Assembly (NCBI GenBank): GCA_018715345.1
Contig: DVLT01000004.1
Location: forward strand, 56,611-120,610
Length of the DNA stretch: 64,000 nt
Reading direction: 5' to 3'
From: Candidatus Onthocola gallistercoris
GTDB lineage: Bacteria; Bacillota; Clostridia; Lachnospirales; Lachnospiraceae
The notes under the pieces are model-generated. The model was not told where the DNA came from. It ran no database searches and worked only from the letters and a program-made list of their open reading frames with translations. How positions within the stretch are numbered: the stretch's first letter is position 1; each line of letters starts with the position of its first letter. The position numbers and the translations under genes are program-made. Below, piece after piece: positions 19,201 through 27,275 of the stretch.

Positions 19201-20279
19201 TATATCCGAAATACTTTTGTCTGGATATCCACTTCCCATAGCACGTTGGACGTCTGACCAAAGGCCACGCGGAGCCGCTCGTTGCTTTCCCTGATCTGCC
19301 GGTCCTTTTCCACATGTTCCGAAATATTTGTGGACAATTCCAGCATGACCGGATACCTACTGTATGGATATTCCATCCGTACCGCCCGGATATGGCGCCA
19401 TACCCAATGGGTGCCATCTCCGGAAATCCGCTGGGAAACCCGGAGCGTGCCGCCTTCTTTCGCCTTTTTCCTGAGCTGTTCTTCATATTCCGTTTCATAT
19501 TTGGGATGTATACCGATGGATGAAAGTAAACATGGAAGGGAATGATCCTCTTCCCGTATCCCCACCATCCGATAAAATCCCGGGCTGGCATAGATCAGCT
19601 GGATCTGGGGGCCGATCTCCAAAAGACATATCCCGCCGTCCACATATTGCAAAAGTGTCGATACAGGAAGCGTTCCGGCTGTCCTGGGCATGGCTTTTTT
19701 CATTTGATTTTGTTTTCCGTCCAAATCTGTCACGATCAGATAATGCCCGCTGCCCATCTGTCTGGCTTTGATCAACGCGCCACGGGCTTTCCCATATAAC
19801 TTATCCCAATCCAGTCCGACGCCGGAAGCCATATAAACGCCCACTGCCAAACTCATTGCTGTTTCCGGACCGATTTCAGGAGATAACCGCAGTCTTTCAC
19901 AGATCAATTCTGCTTTTTCCGCCACAGATTCTTCTGTCAGATTCCCAGAGATAAACACGCAAAATTCATTCTCCCCACTCTGACTGATGACATCCGTTGC
20001 CCGAAACAGGGAAGAGAGTGTCCTGCCAATACCCCTGGATGCATTTTCCAATATCCTGCCGCCGATCGGAACGTTTTCCAGGTCAGACGTCTCAAATCCG
20101 ATTATAAAAAGAGCGCAGATATCCTCCGGCTTCATCCGCTCCAAAGCCGCTATCACATACGCCCTTTTCGAATCTTTTTTTATAAATCCGGAAATCTCAT
20201 CCCGTTTTTTTTCTTCTGGAACGGTTGTCGATACGTCCCCTTGTCCGCTCATTTTCGACCGTGCGCTATTCTCTCCCAT
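16221..20279 (-). CDS. Multi-PAS/GAF, degenerate GGDEF, EAL protein (probable c-di-GMP phosphodiesterase)
   Basis: A protein of about 1352 residues with no clear membrane segment. In order: a GGDEF-like domain (motif SGENEF), two or three PAS domains (about 210-640), a second degenerate GGDEF-like region, a GAF-like domain (about 800-930), a third GGDEF-like domain (motif TWDAEF) and a C-terminal EAL domain. All GGDEF motifs are damaged, so cyclase activity is unlikely. The EAL domain keeps EALVR, N in VSVNIS, E in LEITET, DDFG, K in IKLDRS and EGVE, so it may hydrolyse c-di-GMP. ATG 20279 follows AAGAGGA; ATG 20306 is an alternative. Cotranscribed with the CheB-CheR gene. Confidence 0.83.
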   Translation of the reverse strand: MGENSARSKMSGQGDVSTTVPEEKKRDEISGFIKKDSKRAYVIAALERMKPEDICALFIIGFETSDLENVPIGGRILENASRGIGRTLSSLFRATDVISQSGENEFCVFISGNLTEESVAEKAELICERLRLSPEIGPETAMSLAVGVYMASGVGLDWDKLYGKARGALIKARQMGSGHYLIVTDLDGKQNQMKKAMPRTAGTLPVSTLLQYVDGGICLLEIGPQIQLIYASPGFYRMVGIREEDHSLPCLLSSIGIHPKYETEYEEQLRKKAKEGGTLRVSQRISGDGTHWVWRHIRAVRMEYPYSRYPVMLELSTNISEHVEKDRQIRESNERLRVAFGQTSNVLWEVDIQTKVFRIYDINGEFRGIETEVSDFPESFIKNGIVHPDSVEHFRTFAAGILNGNRAGTGNFIMRSRMDYYEWSSLSYHMVCDREGTPVKAIGIQEKLPDISGIYDAAFTRRPLPEALRHYVLVRFRVNMTKDFIEDLWVSGLNRTAWTWNKTYSRIMSGDRIRFFTKSDERAFRKRFSRECLMQMFERGERWSSREYRKVTPAGEIRWMKDIVNLQQDTKTGDVYLFTCFCDVQQQHMWEKTLNGSVIRWHQTGLYDGATIRRLGEAFMKDNGHTCALALIKIGGGQKDGPEKAKTADWIATAFGFALGIDCMVGRLQDDVLLCLFPDGGSSFDVKRRLEDAFAYIRISMSDIPAMDRYRFVAGVAMGETQEADYEYMLRSASYVCDLWDKSSMDSVIFSTDVEDIMWLQLQDDSADSIAADEEMGDTLTAEEQKVALASVTSMLSANSIESSLSSVLRHIGRYYKADRTYILSLANDNREVTMLYEWVSEGKHSIRHIMFGVKIQKIPLLTRCLKESRPLLTKTTGKGYGAMKPNVPWHFIVLPLKDHYSIKGFLCVENPHEHTEEIRLLQMLIPHMLKENSRFHIWPDEMPTVNTTMLNHMPNLRSYKDVIYTMDSDNYSSMGAVVVDVPGISEINANLGFDYGQEILLYIVETLKNIFGKGFIFRTWDAEFAVLFPNTIMEVFMGRCIRLRTVLQRIYPKKMRIGYTWSDGNFSAKKLVEEARTIMQCETIADLSLNGKSDSRLLAKDTDLGARKYVVYYQPKVDMRDGSLIGAEALVRGVDHAGNIIPPGQFIEKMEKSGDIRELDFFVLDRVLDQLSQWQAQGFSQMHVSVNISRKTLFNPTTLASILAIQSRYPEVSADQIHLEITETAWDVENSTLSSVVDKFKNCGIGFELDDFGSRYANVSMFTNIKFKTIKLDRSLVDELADNEISKMLVRDIAGICRKFGMDCIAEGVENEDQVNGLLEAGCIYGQGFYYDRPMTPQRFEAEYLRNTKGR

Positions 20280-20425
20280 AAAACGATCCTCTTTTCGCAT
20301 TCTCATTGATATGACGTCCTTAATTCCAGCCCTTTTATATCTATATCATTTTAATTATATCATAAATTCAGAAAAGAAAGCATTTTTTTCCCCACAAATC
20401 CAACACCATACCAAGTGATCATCCT

Positions 20426-20752
20426 TCAGATCTTTCGGAGTATTTCATGGGGCGGCTGGATTTCATTTGCCAACGAATGTTCTGTCAGCTCGGACATCAG
20501 TTTCAGCTTTTGATTGATAATGGGGCGCATACAGTTGGGAACATGCTCCTGGTGCGCCCGATGTATGGCCACACATTCTTTACAATTCCCATGATAGCGA
20601 CACGCTTTCTGACATGAGCAATGATCTTTGTCCTTATAAGCTTCCCGAAAAGCAGCCGCAAATTCCTCCTGAAGCTGCAGTCCTCTGGCCCGATCGCCTC
20701 TATGAAATGCGTCCATAGCGTCCTTTTCCTTTTGATTTCCATCAATGATCAT
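20426..20752 (-). CDS. Small Cys-rich protein of unknown function
   Basis: A 108-residue soluble protein. ATG 20752 has AAGGAG 8 bases upstream; ATG 20785 is too close to its site. The N-terminal half is a charged helix. The C-terminal half has Cys45, Cys47, Cys51, Cys57, Cys60 and Cys74 with histidines, in a spacing (CxCxxxC, HxxCxxC, then C) that recalls the small Cys-rich domain sometimes mislabelled LPS biosynthesis protein. It probably binds metal. The 290 bases up to 21042 hold only the terminator of the ADH remnant. Confidence 0.65.
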   Translation of the reverse strand: MIIDGNQKEKDAMDAFHRGDRARGLQLQEEFAAAFREAYKDKDHCSCQKACRYHGNCKECVAIHRAHQEHVPNCMRPIINQKLKLMSELTEHSLANEIQPPHEILRKI

Positions 20753-20986
20753 CTGTTTTTCTCCTTCTTTATCATATGTTTTCATCTTCCTCGCAAGTCA
20801 GAATGGATATATGCTGTTTAAATTGTTCTTCCACCGTCCTCCAGTTCTTTTCTTCCAAGTCCGGCTGACTGGATGCTCATAAACGGTCACCTCCGGTTCC
20901 TGTCCTTTCACACATATTTTATCCCATTTGTGCAGGTTTGCCTATACCCAAATCCCCTTCGATCCGCTTTCTTCTATCCTCCACAT

Positions 20987-21038
20987 AAAAAAGTCTGCAG
21001 CCGCATCCTGTTATGATTTCTGCGGTTACAGACTTTTT
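20987..21038 (-). terminator. Terminator of the M20-yfcC transcript
   Basis: Near-perfect 19-bp stem (20987-21005 and 21020-21038) with an A/T flank, immediately after the stop of the alcohol dehydrogenase remnant. Confidence 0.8.
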
Positions 21039-21041
21039 GAA

Positions 21042-21473
21042 TTATACGGATCGTACTTGATCCCTTTCCTGCAGTAAAGAAAGTATGAATTTTTTAAAGT
21101 CCTTTTTATTCCATGTGACCGGTGTGGGATATAAAGGATTCCCCTCTTTTTCCGCCCATGCAACGATCTGATCCACATCTTCTTCCCGGATCATATCCGG
21201 ATATTCGGGAATCCCCATCTTTTGCTTCATTTCTTCGATCCATCTGATAAACGCCTCCGCCTTTCCCTGGACCGTATCCGCCTTTTCTGCCAAGCGACAG
21301 ATGTCGCACAGCTCAGCCAGTCTTTTATGGGCCTTTGGACCATAGGCTCTTAAAACATGGGGCAGTAGGATCGCCATGGCCAGGCCGTGGGGCGTGTCAT
21401 AAAGACCGCTTAAAGTATGCCCGATGGCGTGGACATATCCCACAGATCCCTTTCCAGTCTGCTGTTCTTGTTT
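21042..21473 (-). pseudogene. Iron-containing alcohol dehydrogenase, C-terminal remnant
   Basis: Only the last third of an Fe-alcohol dehydrogenase remains, about 140 codons against a usual 380-400. Homology starts at GSVGYVHAIGH with the iron-ligand histidine, continues through YDTPHG and runs to a normal C-terminus. The NAD-binding domain and the Asp/His ligands before this point are absent. A ribosome site and ATG at 21475-21477 run in another frame; in the dehydrogenase frame there is a TGA at 21474-21476 and then only a GTG at 21443. This is most simply a deletion joining the 5' end of one gene to the 3' part of a dehydrogenase. Confidence 0.75.
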
Positions 21474-21496
21474 TCATCTCAGGTCCCCTCCTTTTG

Positions 21497-22894
21497 TCAG
21501 AATGGGCCGTATCCGATGCCGTAAGCGATCATGACCAGGATAAATGCACTGACGATGAAAGCCAGATAGATCTTCCAGCAGAATTTTATCCAGGAACCGT
21601 AGTCCACGCCGCACATGGCCAGCTGGACAAGGGAGCTTCCCGGCCAAAAACTGTTGGTAATACCGTCCCCATATTGATAGGTGAGAACAAGTACCTGCTG
21701 GTTAATATCCAATATTTTGCCCAAAGGCTGAAGGATGGGCATGACGATGACCGCTTTTCCGCTTCCGGATACCACAAGAAAGTTAAACAATGTGACAAAA
21801 ACAAAAATGATGAGCAGTGCCAGTATGGCGCTCTTATTCTCAAGGAGCATGGACATACCGTGGACGATCGTGTCCATGATACATGCCTGATTCATCAGCA
21901 CGACCACCGACTGGGCAAGGCCCACAGCAAAAGCGGCCGGGAATACCCGGACAGCTCCTTGACAGAAAAGCTGGCTGGCCTTACTCGGGCCAATACGGAA
22001 GATCAGGGACAACAGTATTCCCATGATGATATAAATAGCAGCAATCTGCGGGAAAGACCATCCCAGCCGGATACAGCCAAATCCCTGAACAATGATCGTT
22101 CCCAGAAAAACGATGAGGCCCAGGATCCTGGAAAGTGTCATCTGTTCCATTCCCTCCAGATGATCTTCCTGTTTCCGGCTCATGTATTCTTCCTTTACCA
22201 GACTGAGCTCCGGATCTTTCTTTATTTTCCGGCAATACGCATACAAACCGACCAGACCGATGATATAAAAGGCGACCAGACCCACTGCCCGGAATCCGAT
22301 CCCGGAAAACAGCGGAAGCCCAACGATCTGCTGAGCCACACCTGTGGTAAATGTATTCATAAGCCCGGATGTGAAACCAACAGTACTGCCTACGATGGCC
22401 AATCCGGTCCCCACCATCCTGTCATATCCCAGTGCAAAACCGATGGTCACTGCCAGAGGATAAAATGGATAGGCCGCTTCGCCATAGCCAAGGACGCCAA
22501 AAATGACAAAAATCGTATAAAAGATACAGACAACCGAAAACTCCCGGCCCTTTGTCCGCTCCAATATGGCATGTATGCCCGCCCCGAAAGCGCCGCTGAC
22601 TTCCAACAGATAGATCATGCCGGAACTGATGAACAAAGTTCCCATGATCGTCGCTCCGTTGACAAATCCGGTGTAAATCGCTTCAAAATAATCCATAAAT
22701 GTGATCGGTGTTTCATTTTCCACATACTGGAATGTATCCGGATCGATCACCGTCATGCCTGTACTGCTTTCTGTGATCCGTTGGTAGGAACCGCTGGGCA
22801 CCATGTAGGAAAGCAGCACCACAAACAACATGATGAGGAGCAGGATGATGAATACATGGGGCATATGAAACCCCTTTGCCGCTTTTTTATTCAT
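21497..22894 (-). CDS. YfcC/DcuC-type carrier
   Basis: A 465-residue polytopic permease of the YfcC family (DcuC superfamily, PF03606). ATG 22894 (MNKKAAKGFHMPH) has AAAGGAGG 8 bases upstream and overlaps the M20 gene's stop by 8 bases. The family blocks LLSYMVPSGSYQR, GYGEAAYPFYPLA and DGITNSFWPGS are visible. Relatives move dicarboxylates or exchange amino acids such as arginine and ornithine; the substrate here is not known. Coupling to an M20 hydrolase suggests import of an acylated amino acid or small peptide (inference). Confidence 0.82.
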   Translation of the reverse strand: MNKKAAKGFHMPHVFIILLLIMLFVVLLSYMVPSGSYQRITESSTGMTVIDPDTFQYVENETPITFMDYFEAIYTGFVNGATIMGTLFISSGMIYLLEVSGAFGAGIHAILERTKGREFSVVCIFYTIFVIFGVLGYGEAAYPFYPLAVTIGFALGYDRMVGTGLAIVGSTVGFTSGLMNTFTTGVAQQIVGLPLFSGIGFRAVGLVAFYIIGLVGLYAYCRKIKKDPELSLVKEEYMSRKQEDHLEGMEQMTLSRILGLIVFLGTIIVQGFGCIRLGWSFPQIAAIYIIMGILLSLIFRIGPSKASQLFCQGAVRVFPAAFAVGLAQSVVVLMNQACIMDTIVHGMSMLLENKSAILALLIIFVFVTLFNFLVVSGSGKAVIVMPILQPLGKILDINQQVLVLTYQYGDGITNSFWPGSSLVQLAMCGVDYGSWIKFCWKIYLAFIVSAFILVMIAYGIGYGPF

Positions 22895-24155
22895 TTTCCC
22901 ATCCTCCTTTTTGTATATCGCCGTGTTTTTCCAGCCACTGGACCGCCGTATTGGCATAGATGGCTGCTCCCAGTGGTAATACGTCCTCATCCAATACCAT
23001 CTTCGGACTGTGTAACGGTGCGTTGCCAGGCGCGCCTGCACCGACAAAAACAAACATCCCCGGCACTTCCTTTGTCACATACCCAAAATCTTCCGTTCCC
23101 GTCATGGCTGGTATCTGACGGATCCTGTCCGCCCCGGTGATGTCTCCTATGGCCGGCACAAGTTCTTTGCAAAGTTCCTCATCCGAATATGTACACGGCG
23201 TATGGAATACGGTAAGGTCATATTCCCCATTCCATGCTTTCACATAATGATCGATGATCTCCGGGATCCGTTTTTTCAAATGATCGGCCGCGGTCACATC
23301 CAAGGTCCGCAGGCCGATATGCAGTTCCGCTTCGTCAGGAATGATATTTACCGCTGTTCCGCCTTTTGCCACGCCGCAGGTCAGCGCCACCATGGCCGCC
23401 GGATCCGCCTCCCGGGTCGCCAGCAGATTGACAGCCTGGTAAATCTGATTCATGATCATCAATGGATCCACACAAAGCTGGGGCTGGGAACTATGTCCGC
23501 CTTTTCCCCGGATCTTCAATATAAATGTATCCAGCGATGCGGAATTGACGCCCACAGCATATCCCACATGTCCCGTATGATCCACCGTCTGGACATGCAT
23601 GCCAAAAGCCACGTCCACTTTAGGCTGTTCCAACAGTCCATCCTCCACCATCTGGCGGGCTCCCGCCCCAGTTTCTTCACCGGGCTGGAACATGAGCTTG
23701 ACAGACCCCTTCAAGTTTCCTTCCATTTTCTTTAAAATAGCAGCCGCGCCTAAAAGCATGGCTGCATGACTGTCATGTCCGCACATATGCCCGGCTCCGT
23801 TGCAGGAAGCATAGGGCAGGTCACTGCATTCTTTGATGGGGAGAGCATCCATATCTGCCCGGAGCAATATGCAAGGATTTCCGTGTCCGATGAGCGCCGT
23901 CACGCCTGTCTCTTTTTCCATTTTGGGAAAACCGGCCTGTATAAAGTCCTTTGTCACTTGTTCCGGAATCCGTCCGCCGCAATCTTTCCATGGTATCCCC
24001 ATCTCATCCAGCCGCTTTTTAATATAGGCGCTGGTCTTGGGAAGATCCATTCCGATCTCAGGAAACTTGTGAAGCTGCCGCCTGTCTTTTATCATCTGAT
24101 CTTTCAGGGCGTTTGCTTCTGCCTGTATCACTTCTGCAGATCTTTTCATTTTCAT
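22887..24155 (-). CDS. M20-family amidohydrolase (M20D, aminoacylase-like)
   Basis: A zinc hydrolase of about 422 residues. The metal motifs CGHDSHAAM and QPGEETGAGA, the dimerisation-domain GKGGHSSQP and the C-terminal TEDFGYV are intact. M20D enzymes remove acyl or other groups from N-substituted amino acids. AGAGGTGAG precedes two close ATGs (24155 and 24149); either could be used. The gene overlaps yfcC and is divergent from the YtcJ gene. A terminator-like hairpin lies in its leader (24179-24205). Confidence 0.87.
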   Translation of the reverse strand: MKMKRSAEVIQAEANALKDQMIKDRRQLHKFPEIGMDLPKTSAYIKKRLDEMGIPWKDCGGRIPEQVTKDFIQAGFPKMEKETGVTALIGHGNPCILLRADMDALPIKECSDLPYASCNGAGHMCGHDSHAAMLLGAAAILKKMEGNLKGSVKLMFQPGEETGAGARQMVEDGLLEQPKVDVAFGMHVQTVDHTGHVGYAVGVNSASLDTFILKIRGKGGHSSQPQLCVDPLMIMNQIYQAVNLLATREADPAAMVALTCGVAKGGTAVNIIPDEAELHIGLRTLDVTAADHLKKRIPEIIDHYVKAWNGEYDLTVFHTPCTYSDEELCKELVPAIGDITGADRIRQIPAMTGTEDFGYVTKEVPGMFVFVGAGAPGNAPLHSPKMVLDEDVLPLGAAIYANTAVQWLEKHGDIQKGGWENE

Positions 24156-24178
24156 CTCACCTCTGCTAAAATGTAAAA

Positions 24179-24205
24179 ACTCCGGGTTTATCACCGTCCC
24201 GGAGT
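24179..24205 (-). terminator. Terminator-like hairpin in the M20 gene leader
   Basis: ACTCCGGG (24179-24186) pairs with CCCGGAGT (24198-24205), 11-base loop, and is followed on the minus strand by TTTTT about 20 bases before the start codon. It may be an attenuator. Confidence 0.6.
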
Positions 24206-24295
24206 CGTCGGTTCATAAATATAATCATAAATTGCATAATTATTCCTTATGCTATCACTTTTTCTCATATTTTGCAATATTTTTTTATAATTTTC

Positions 24296-24324
24296 CTGAC
24301 AAAAATTGTCTATTCTGCTATCAT
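24296..24324 (+). promoter_or_regulatory. Sigma-A promoter of the ytcJ-like operon
   Basis: CTGACA (24296-24301), 17 bases, TATCAT (24319-24324), followed by AAAGGAG and the ATG at 24350. Confidence 0.6.
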
Positions 24325-24349
24325 ATTGGTTAAAGGAGTGAAAAAAACT

Positions 24350-25963
24350 ATGCGTACATCAAATATATCCGTCTTTACCAACGGAAAGATCTTCACATCC
24401 GATGAACGGCTGCCTTTTGCGGATACCATGGTCGTACAGGATGGCCGTATCATCTGGATCGGCTGTCAAAAAGACATGCCCATTCAATACAGTACCGGCA
24501 AAACTGTTGTGGATCTGGAGGGACAGCGGATCATCCCCGGATTTGTGGACGCTCATATGCACCCGGTCATGCTGGCTGATTTCCGCAAAAAGATCACGGC
24601 CATGCCGCCGGAGATCTCTTCCATAGGAGACCTGGTCCAAGCCATAAGGCAACGCCGCAGCGTGCAAGGCCCCGGACAATGGATCGAAGGCTGGGGATAT
24701 GATGAACAGGGTCTTAAAGAAAAGCGTTCTCCCACCCGATACGATCTGGACCGCGGGTGTTCAGACGCGCCCGTATCCATCATGCGTACTTGCGCCCATA
24801 TCCGCTGTGTCAACAGTATGGCTCTGAAATTGACCGGCATCGATCGGAATACTCCCGATCCCCCCGGTGGCGAGATCGAACGGGACGCCAACGGGGAACC
24901 TACTGGGGTTCTGAAAGAAAATGCCCGTAATCTGCTGGCGCCCTTGATGCCCATGGAATCCGCCGATCAAAAAGTGTCCAATCTGCTGGAGCTGGGTGAG
25001 CTGCTCACTTCCCAGGGCATCACTGCCATATGCGATATGGGGAATCTGGATCCCAGCGATAATTATCCCATTTATGAAGCTGCCGCCCAAAAAGGCTTCC
25101 GCCAGAAAACGGGCATTTACTATATGTGGGATTTTCATGCGGATGACCCCGCATTCCAGATCCCAAAAGAACGGATGAACCGGAACAGGCAGATTTTTGC
25201 CGCCGGCCTGAAACTGATCGGAGACGGCAGCATTTCCGGAAGGACGGCCTGGATGAACCGGCCATATAGGGGCGCAACGGATAACTACGGCATTTGTGTC
25301 TGCAGTGATCATCTGATCGAGACAGCCATTGATTTTTGTAAAAAGAACCATTGCCAGCTTTCCATGCACGCCATGGGCGGACGTACCATTGAACGCATGG
25401 TGGACCGGGTCTGTCAGGAATCCTGCTGGACGCCCGAAGGCGTTCCCCACGTCCGCATGGAGCATGTGACAGATCCGACAAAAGACAGTATCCAAAAGGC
25501 TGCTGCCCATGGCATCGCTTTTGTCACCCAGCCCATTTTCCTTTACGCAGAAAGCGCCAGTTATCTTTCCAATCTGGGCGCCGAATGGATGAAACGGACT
25601 TATCCCATCCCTCAGATGCTAAAAGAAGGTGTCCTGGTGGGCTTTTCAACAGACGCTCCCGCTACTTTCTGGTCCGTACCATCCGATCCCTTCCCGGGAC
25701 TTAAACTGGCTGTCACACGTGTGGCTGCCGACGGCACAGACTGTGGGCAGGATGCTCGGATCGATATCGGAACGGCCCTCCGGCTTTATACCCGTTGCGC
25801 CGCCCAGGCTGCCGGTTTCCCGGATATCGGTATGCTGGCTGTGGGCTATCAAGCGGATTTTGCCGTACTGAGCGATGATATCCTGACTGTTTCTCCGGAT
25901 GACATGGATAAAATATGTGTCACACGGACTTATATTGGCGGAGAATGCGTTTACCGCCGTTAA
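24350..25963 (+). CDS. YtcJ-type metal-dependent amidohydrolase
   Basis: A 537-residue member of the amidohydrolase superfamily (YtcJ/NfdA/exoenzyme-regulatory AepA group). The metal motif DAHMHP follows the usual IPGFVDAHMHP, with MHAMGG, MEHVTDP and the catalytic Asp in GFSTDAP further on. The frame is open upstream, but AAAGGAG before ATG 24350 and the domain start support this site. Family members hydrolyse amide-like bonds, for example in N-substituted formamides; the substrate cannot be read from sequence. Probably cotranscribed with the COG1915 gene 25 bases downstream. Confidence 0.83.
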   Translation: MRTSNISVFTNGKIFTSDERLPFADTMVVQDGRIIWIGCQKDMPIQYSTGKTVVDLEGQRIIPGFVDAHMHPVMLADFRKKITAMPPEISSIGDLVQAIRQRRSVQGPGQWIEGWGYDEQGLKEKRSPTRYDLDRGCSDAPVSIMRTCAHIRCVNSMALKLTGIDRNTPDPPGGEIERDANGEPTGVLKENARNLLAPLMPMESADQKVSNLLELGELLTSQGITAICDMGNLDPSDNYPIYEAAAQKGFRQKTGIYYMWDFHADDPAFQIPKERMNRNRQIFAAGLKLIGDGSISGRTAWMNRPYRGATDNYGICVCSDHLIETAIDFCKKNHCQLSMHAMGGRTIERMVDRVCQESCWTPEGVPHVRMEHVTDPTKDSIQKAAAHGIAFVTQPIFLYAESASYLSNLGAEWMKRTYPIPQMLKEGVLVGFSTDAPATFWSVPSDPFPGLKLAVTRVAADGTDCGQDARIDIGTALRLYTRCAAQAAGFPDIGMLAVGYQADFAVLSDDILTVSPDDMDKICVTRTYIGGECVYRR

Positions 25964-25988
25964 TATCCAAAGAAAAGAGGTTTTGATC

Positions 25989-27080
25989 ATGTTTCATTTA
26001 CCCGAATACAGAGAACCGGATTTCTCACAAGAAAAATTTGTAAACGCGCCGGACGCATCCTGGGAAGAAGTGACCATCGAAGGCGTGGCTCCTGAAAATT
26101 ATCATAGCACATCCATGTATCCAGAATATTTTAAGATCAACGGAACATGGAGGCTGGCCAAAGAAAGCCGCATGGATTCCAGTGTTGTCATCTGCGGTGA
26201 TGAACTGAAAGTCATCGAAAACCGAAATCTGAAAATCGGTGACAAGGTCATTCTTGGCCGGACGGAAAACGCCGAAGAAGGCATCTACCTTCACAGCAGC
26301 GGATTTGAAGATCCGGATGAAACCGAAACGGATCAGTTCGCTTTTCGACAGGGCCGCAGCCGGGAGACTTCTTATGCCAGAGATTATGACCGGCTTTTTG
26401 AGCTTTTGAAATACGAAAAAGATCACGGCAACATCCTCTGGGTCATGGGACCCGCATTTTCCTTTGACGCAGACGCCCGGAGAGCCATGCAAGCCATGGT
26501 GGAAGCCGGATATGTGGACGGCCTGATGGCAGGAAATGCCTTGGCTACCCATGATCTGGAAGGCGCCATGTTCCACACAGCTCTGGGCCAGGATATCTAT
26601 ACCCAGCGTTCCCAGCCCAATGGACATTATCATCATCTGGATGTGATCAACCGGGTACGGCGCAGCGGTTCCATTCCCAGCTTTATCGATGATTACAAGA
26701 TCGATAATGGGATCATGTACAGTTGTGTCAAGAATGACGTTCCATTCGTTCTGACCGGTTCTATTCGGGATGATGGACCTCTTCCGGAGGTGATCGGCAA
26801 CGCTTATGAGGGTCAGACCGCCATGCGGGAAATGGTCAAAAAAGCGACAACGGTCGTATGCCTGGCCACCATGCTCCATACCATCGCCACCGGCAACATG
26901 ACCCCTTCATACCGGGTACTTAAAGACGGCACTGTCCGGCCCGTTTTCTTATATACGGTGGATGCCGATGAATTTGTTGTCAATAAACTTCTGGACCGGG
27001 GCAGCCTGGCTGCCACGACCATTGTGACCAATGTTCAGGATTTCATCATGATCGTTGCCAAAGGCCTCGGCCTGATGTGA
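25989..27080 (+). CDS. COG1915 (LOR/SDH bifunctional-type) protein, ornithine cyclodeaminase-like
   Basis: A 363-residue protein of the TIGR00300/COG1915 family. Residues 1-115 resemble the LOR/SDH N-terminal domain; the rest carries the family blocks WVMGPA, LMAGNALATHDLE, NGHYHHLDVINRVR, GIMYSCV, VPFVLTGSIRDDGPLPEV, ATMLHTIATGNM and TIVTNVQDF. Related archaeal and cyanobacterial (ArgZ/AgrE C-terminal) proteins convert ornithine to proline with NAD. AAGAGG precedes the ATG. Clustering with two amidohydrolases and an amino-acid-type carrier suggests breakdown of an ornithine or arginine derivative (inference). Confidence 0.75.
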   Translation: MFHLPEYREPDFSQEKFVNAPDASWEEVTIEGVAPENYHSTSMYPEYFKINGTWRLAKESRMDSSVVICGDELKVIENRNLKIGDKVILGRTENAEEGIYLHSSGFEDPDETETDQFAFRQGRSRETSYARDYDRLFELLKYEKDHGNILWVMGPAFSFDADARRAMQAMVEAGYVDGLMAGNALATHDLEGAMFHTALGQDIYTQRSQPNGHYHHLDVINRVRRSGSIPSFIDDYKIDNGIMYSCVKNDVPFVLTGSIRDDGPLPEVIGNAYEGQTAMREMVKKATTVVCLATMLHTIATGNMTPSYRVLKDGTVRPVFLYTVDADEFVVNKLLDRGSLAATTIVTNVQDFIMIVAKGLGLM

Positions 27081-27179
27081 TGGGACAGACCGGACGATAA
27101 AAGATCAAAACAGGGGATAAGGGAGCTACTATCTGATGCAGTGTCCCATCCCCTTCTCTTTGATCCGTTGAACCGAAAA

Positions 27180-27212
27180 ACCGAGTGAAAAACATATTGT
27201 CTTTCACTCGGT
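27180..27212. terminator. Terminator after the COG1915 gene
   Basis: An 11-bp perfect stem, ACCGAGTGAAA with TTTCACTCGGT, followed by a T-run on the plus strand and flanked by A's upstream, so it can also stop the opposing EIIB transcript. Confidence 0.85.
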
Positions 27213-27275
27213 CTTTTTTTCTTACCGTCCATATCTGCCATTGACGCAAATCGATGATCTATTTTCCGCCGCTCA

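Noticed and set aside
21335..23140. Long plus-strand open frame of about 600 codons opposite yfcC and M20 genes
   Set aside because: It is antisense to two well-supported genes, has no ribosome site and its composition (His, Gln and Asp rich) is typical of a reverse-strand shadow.
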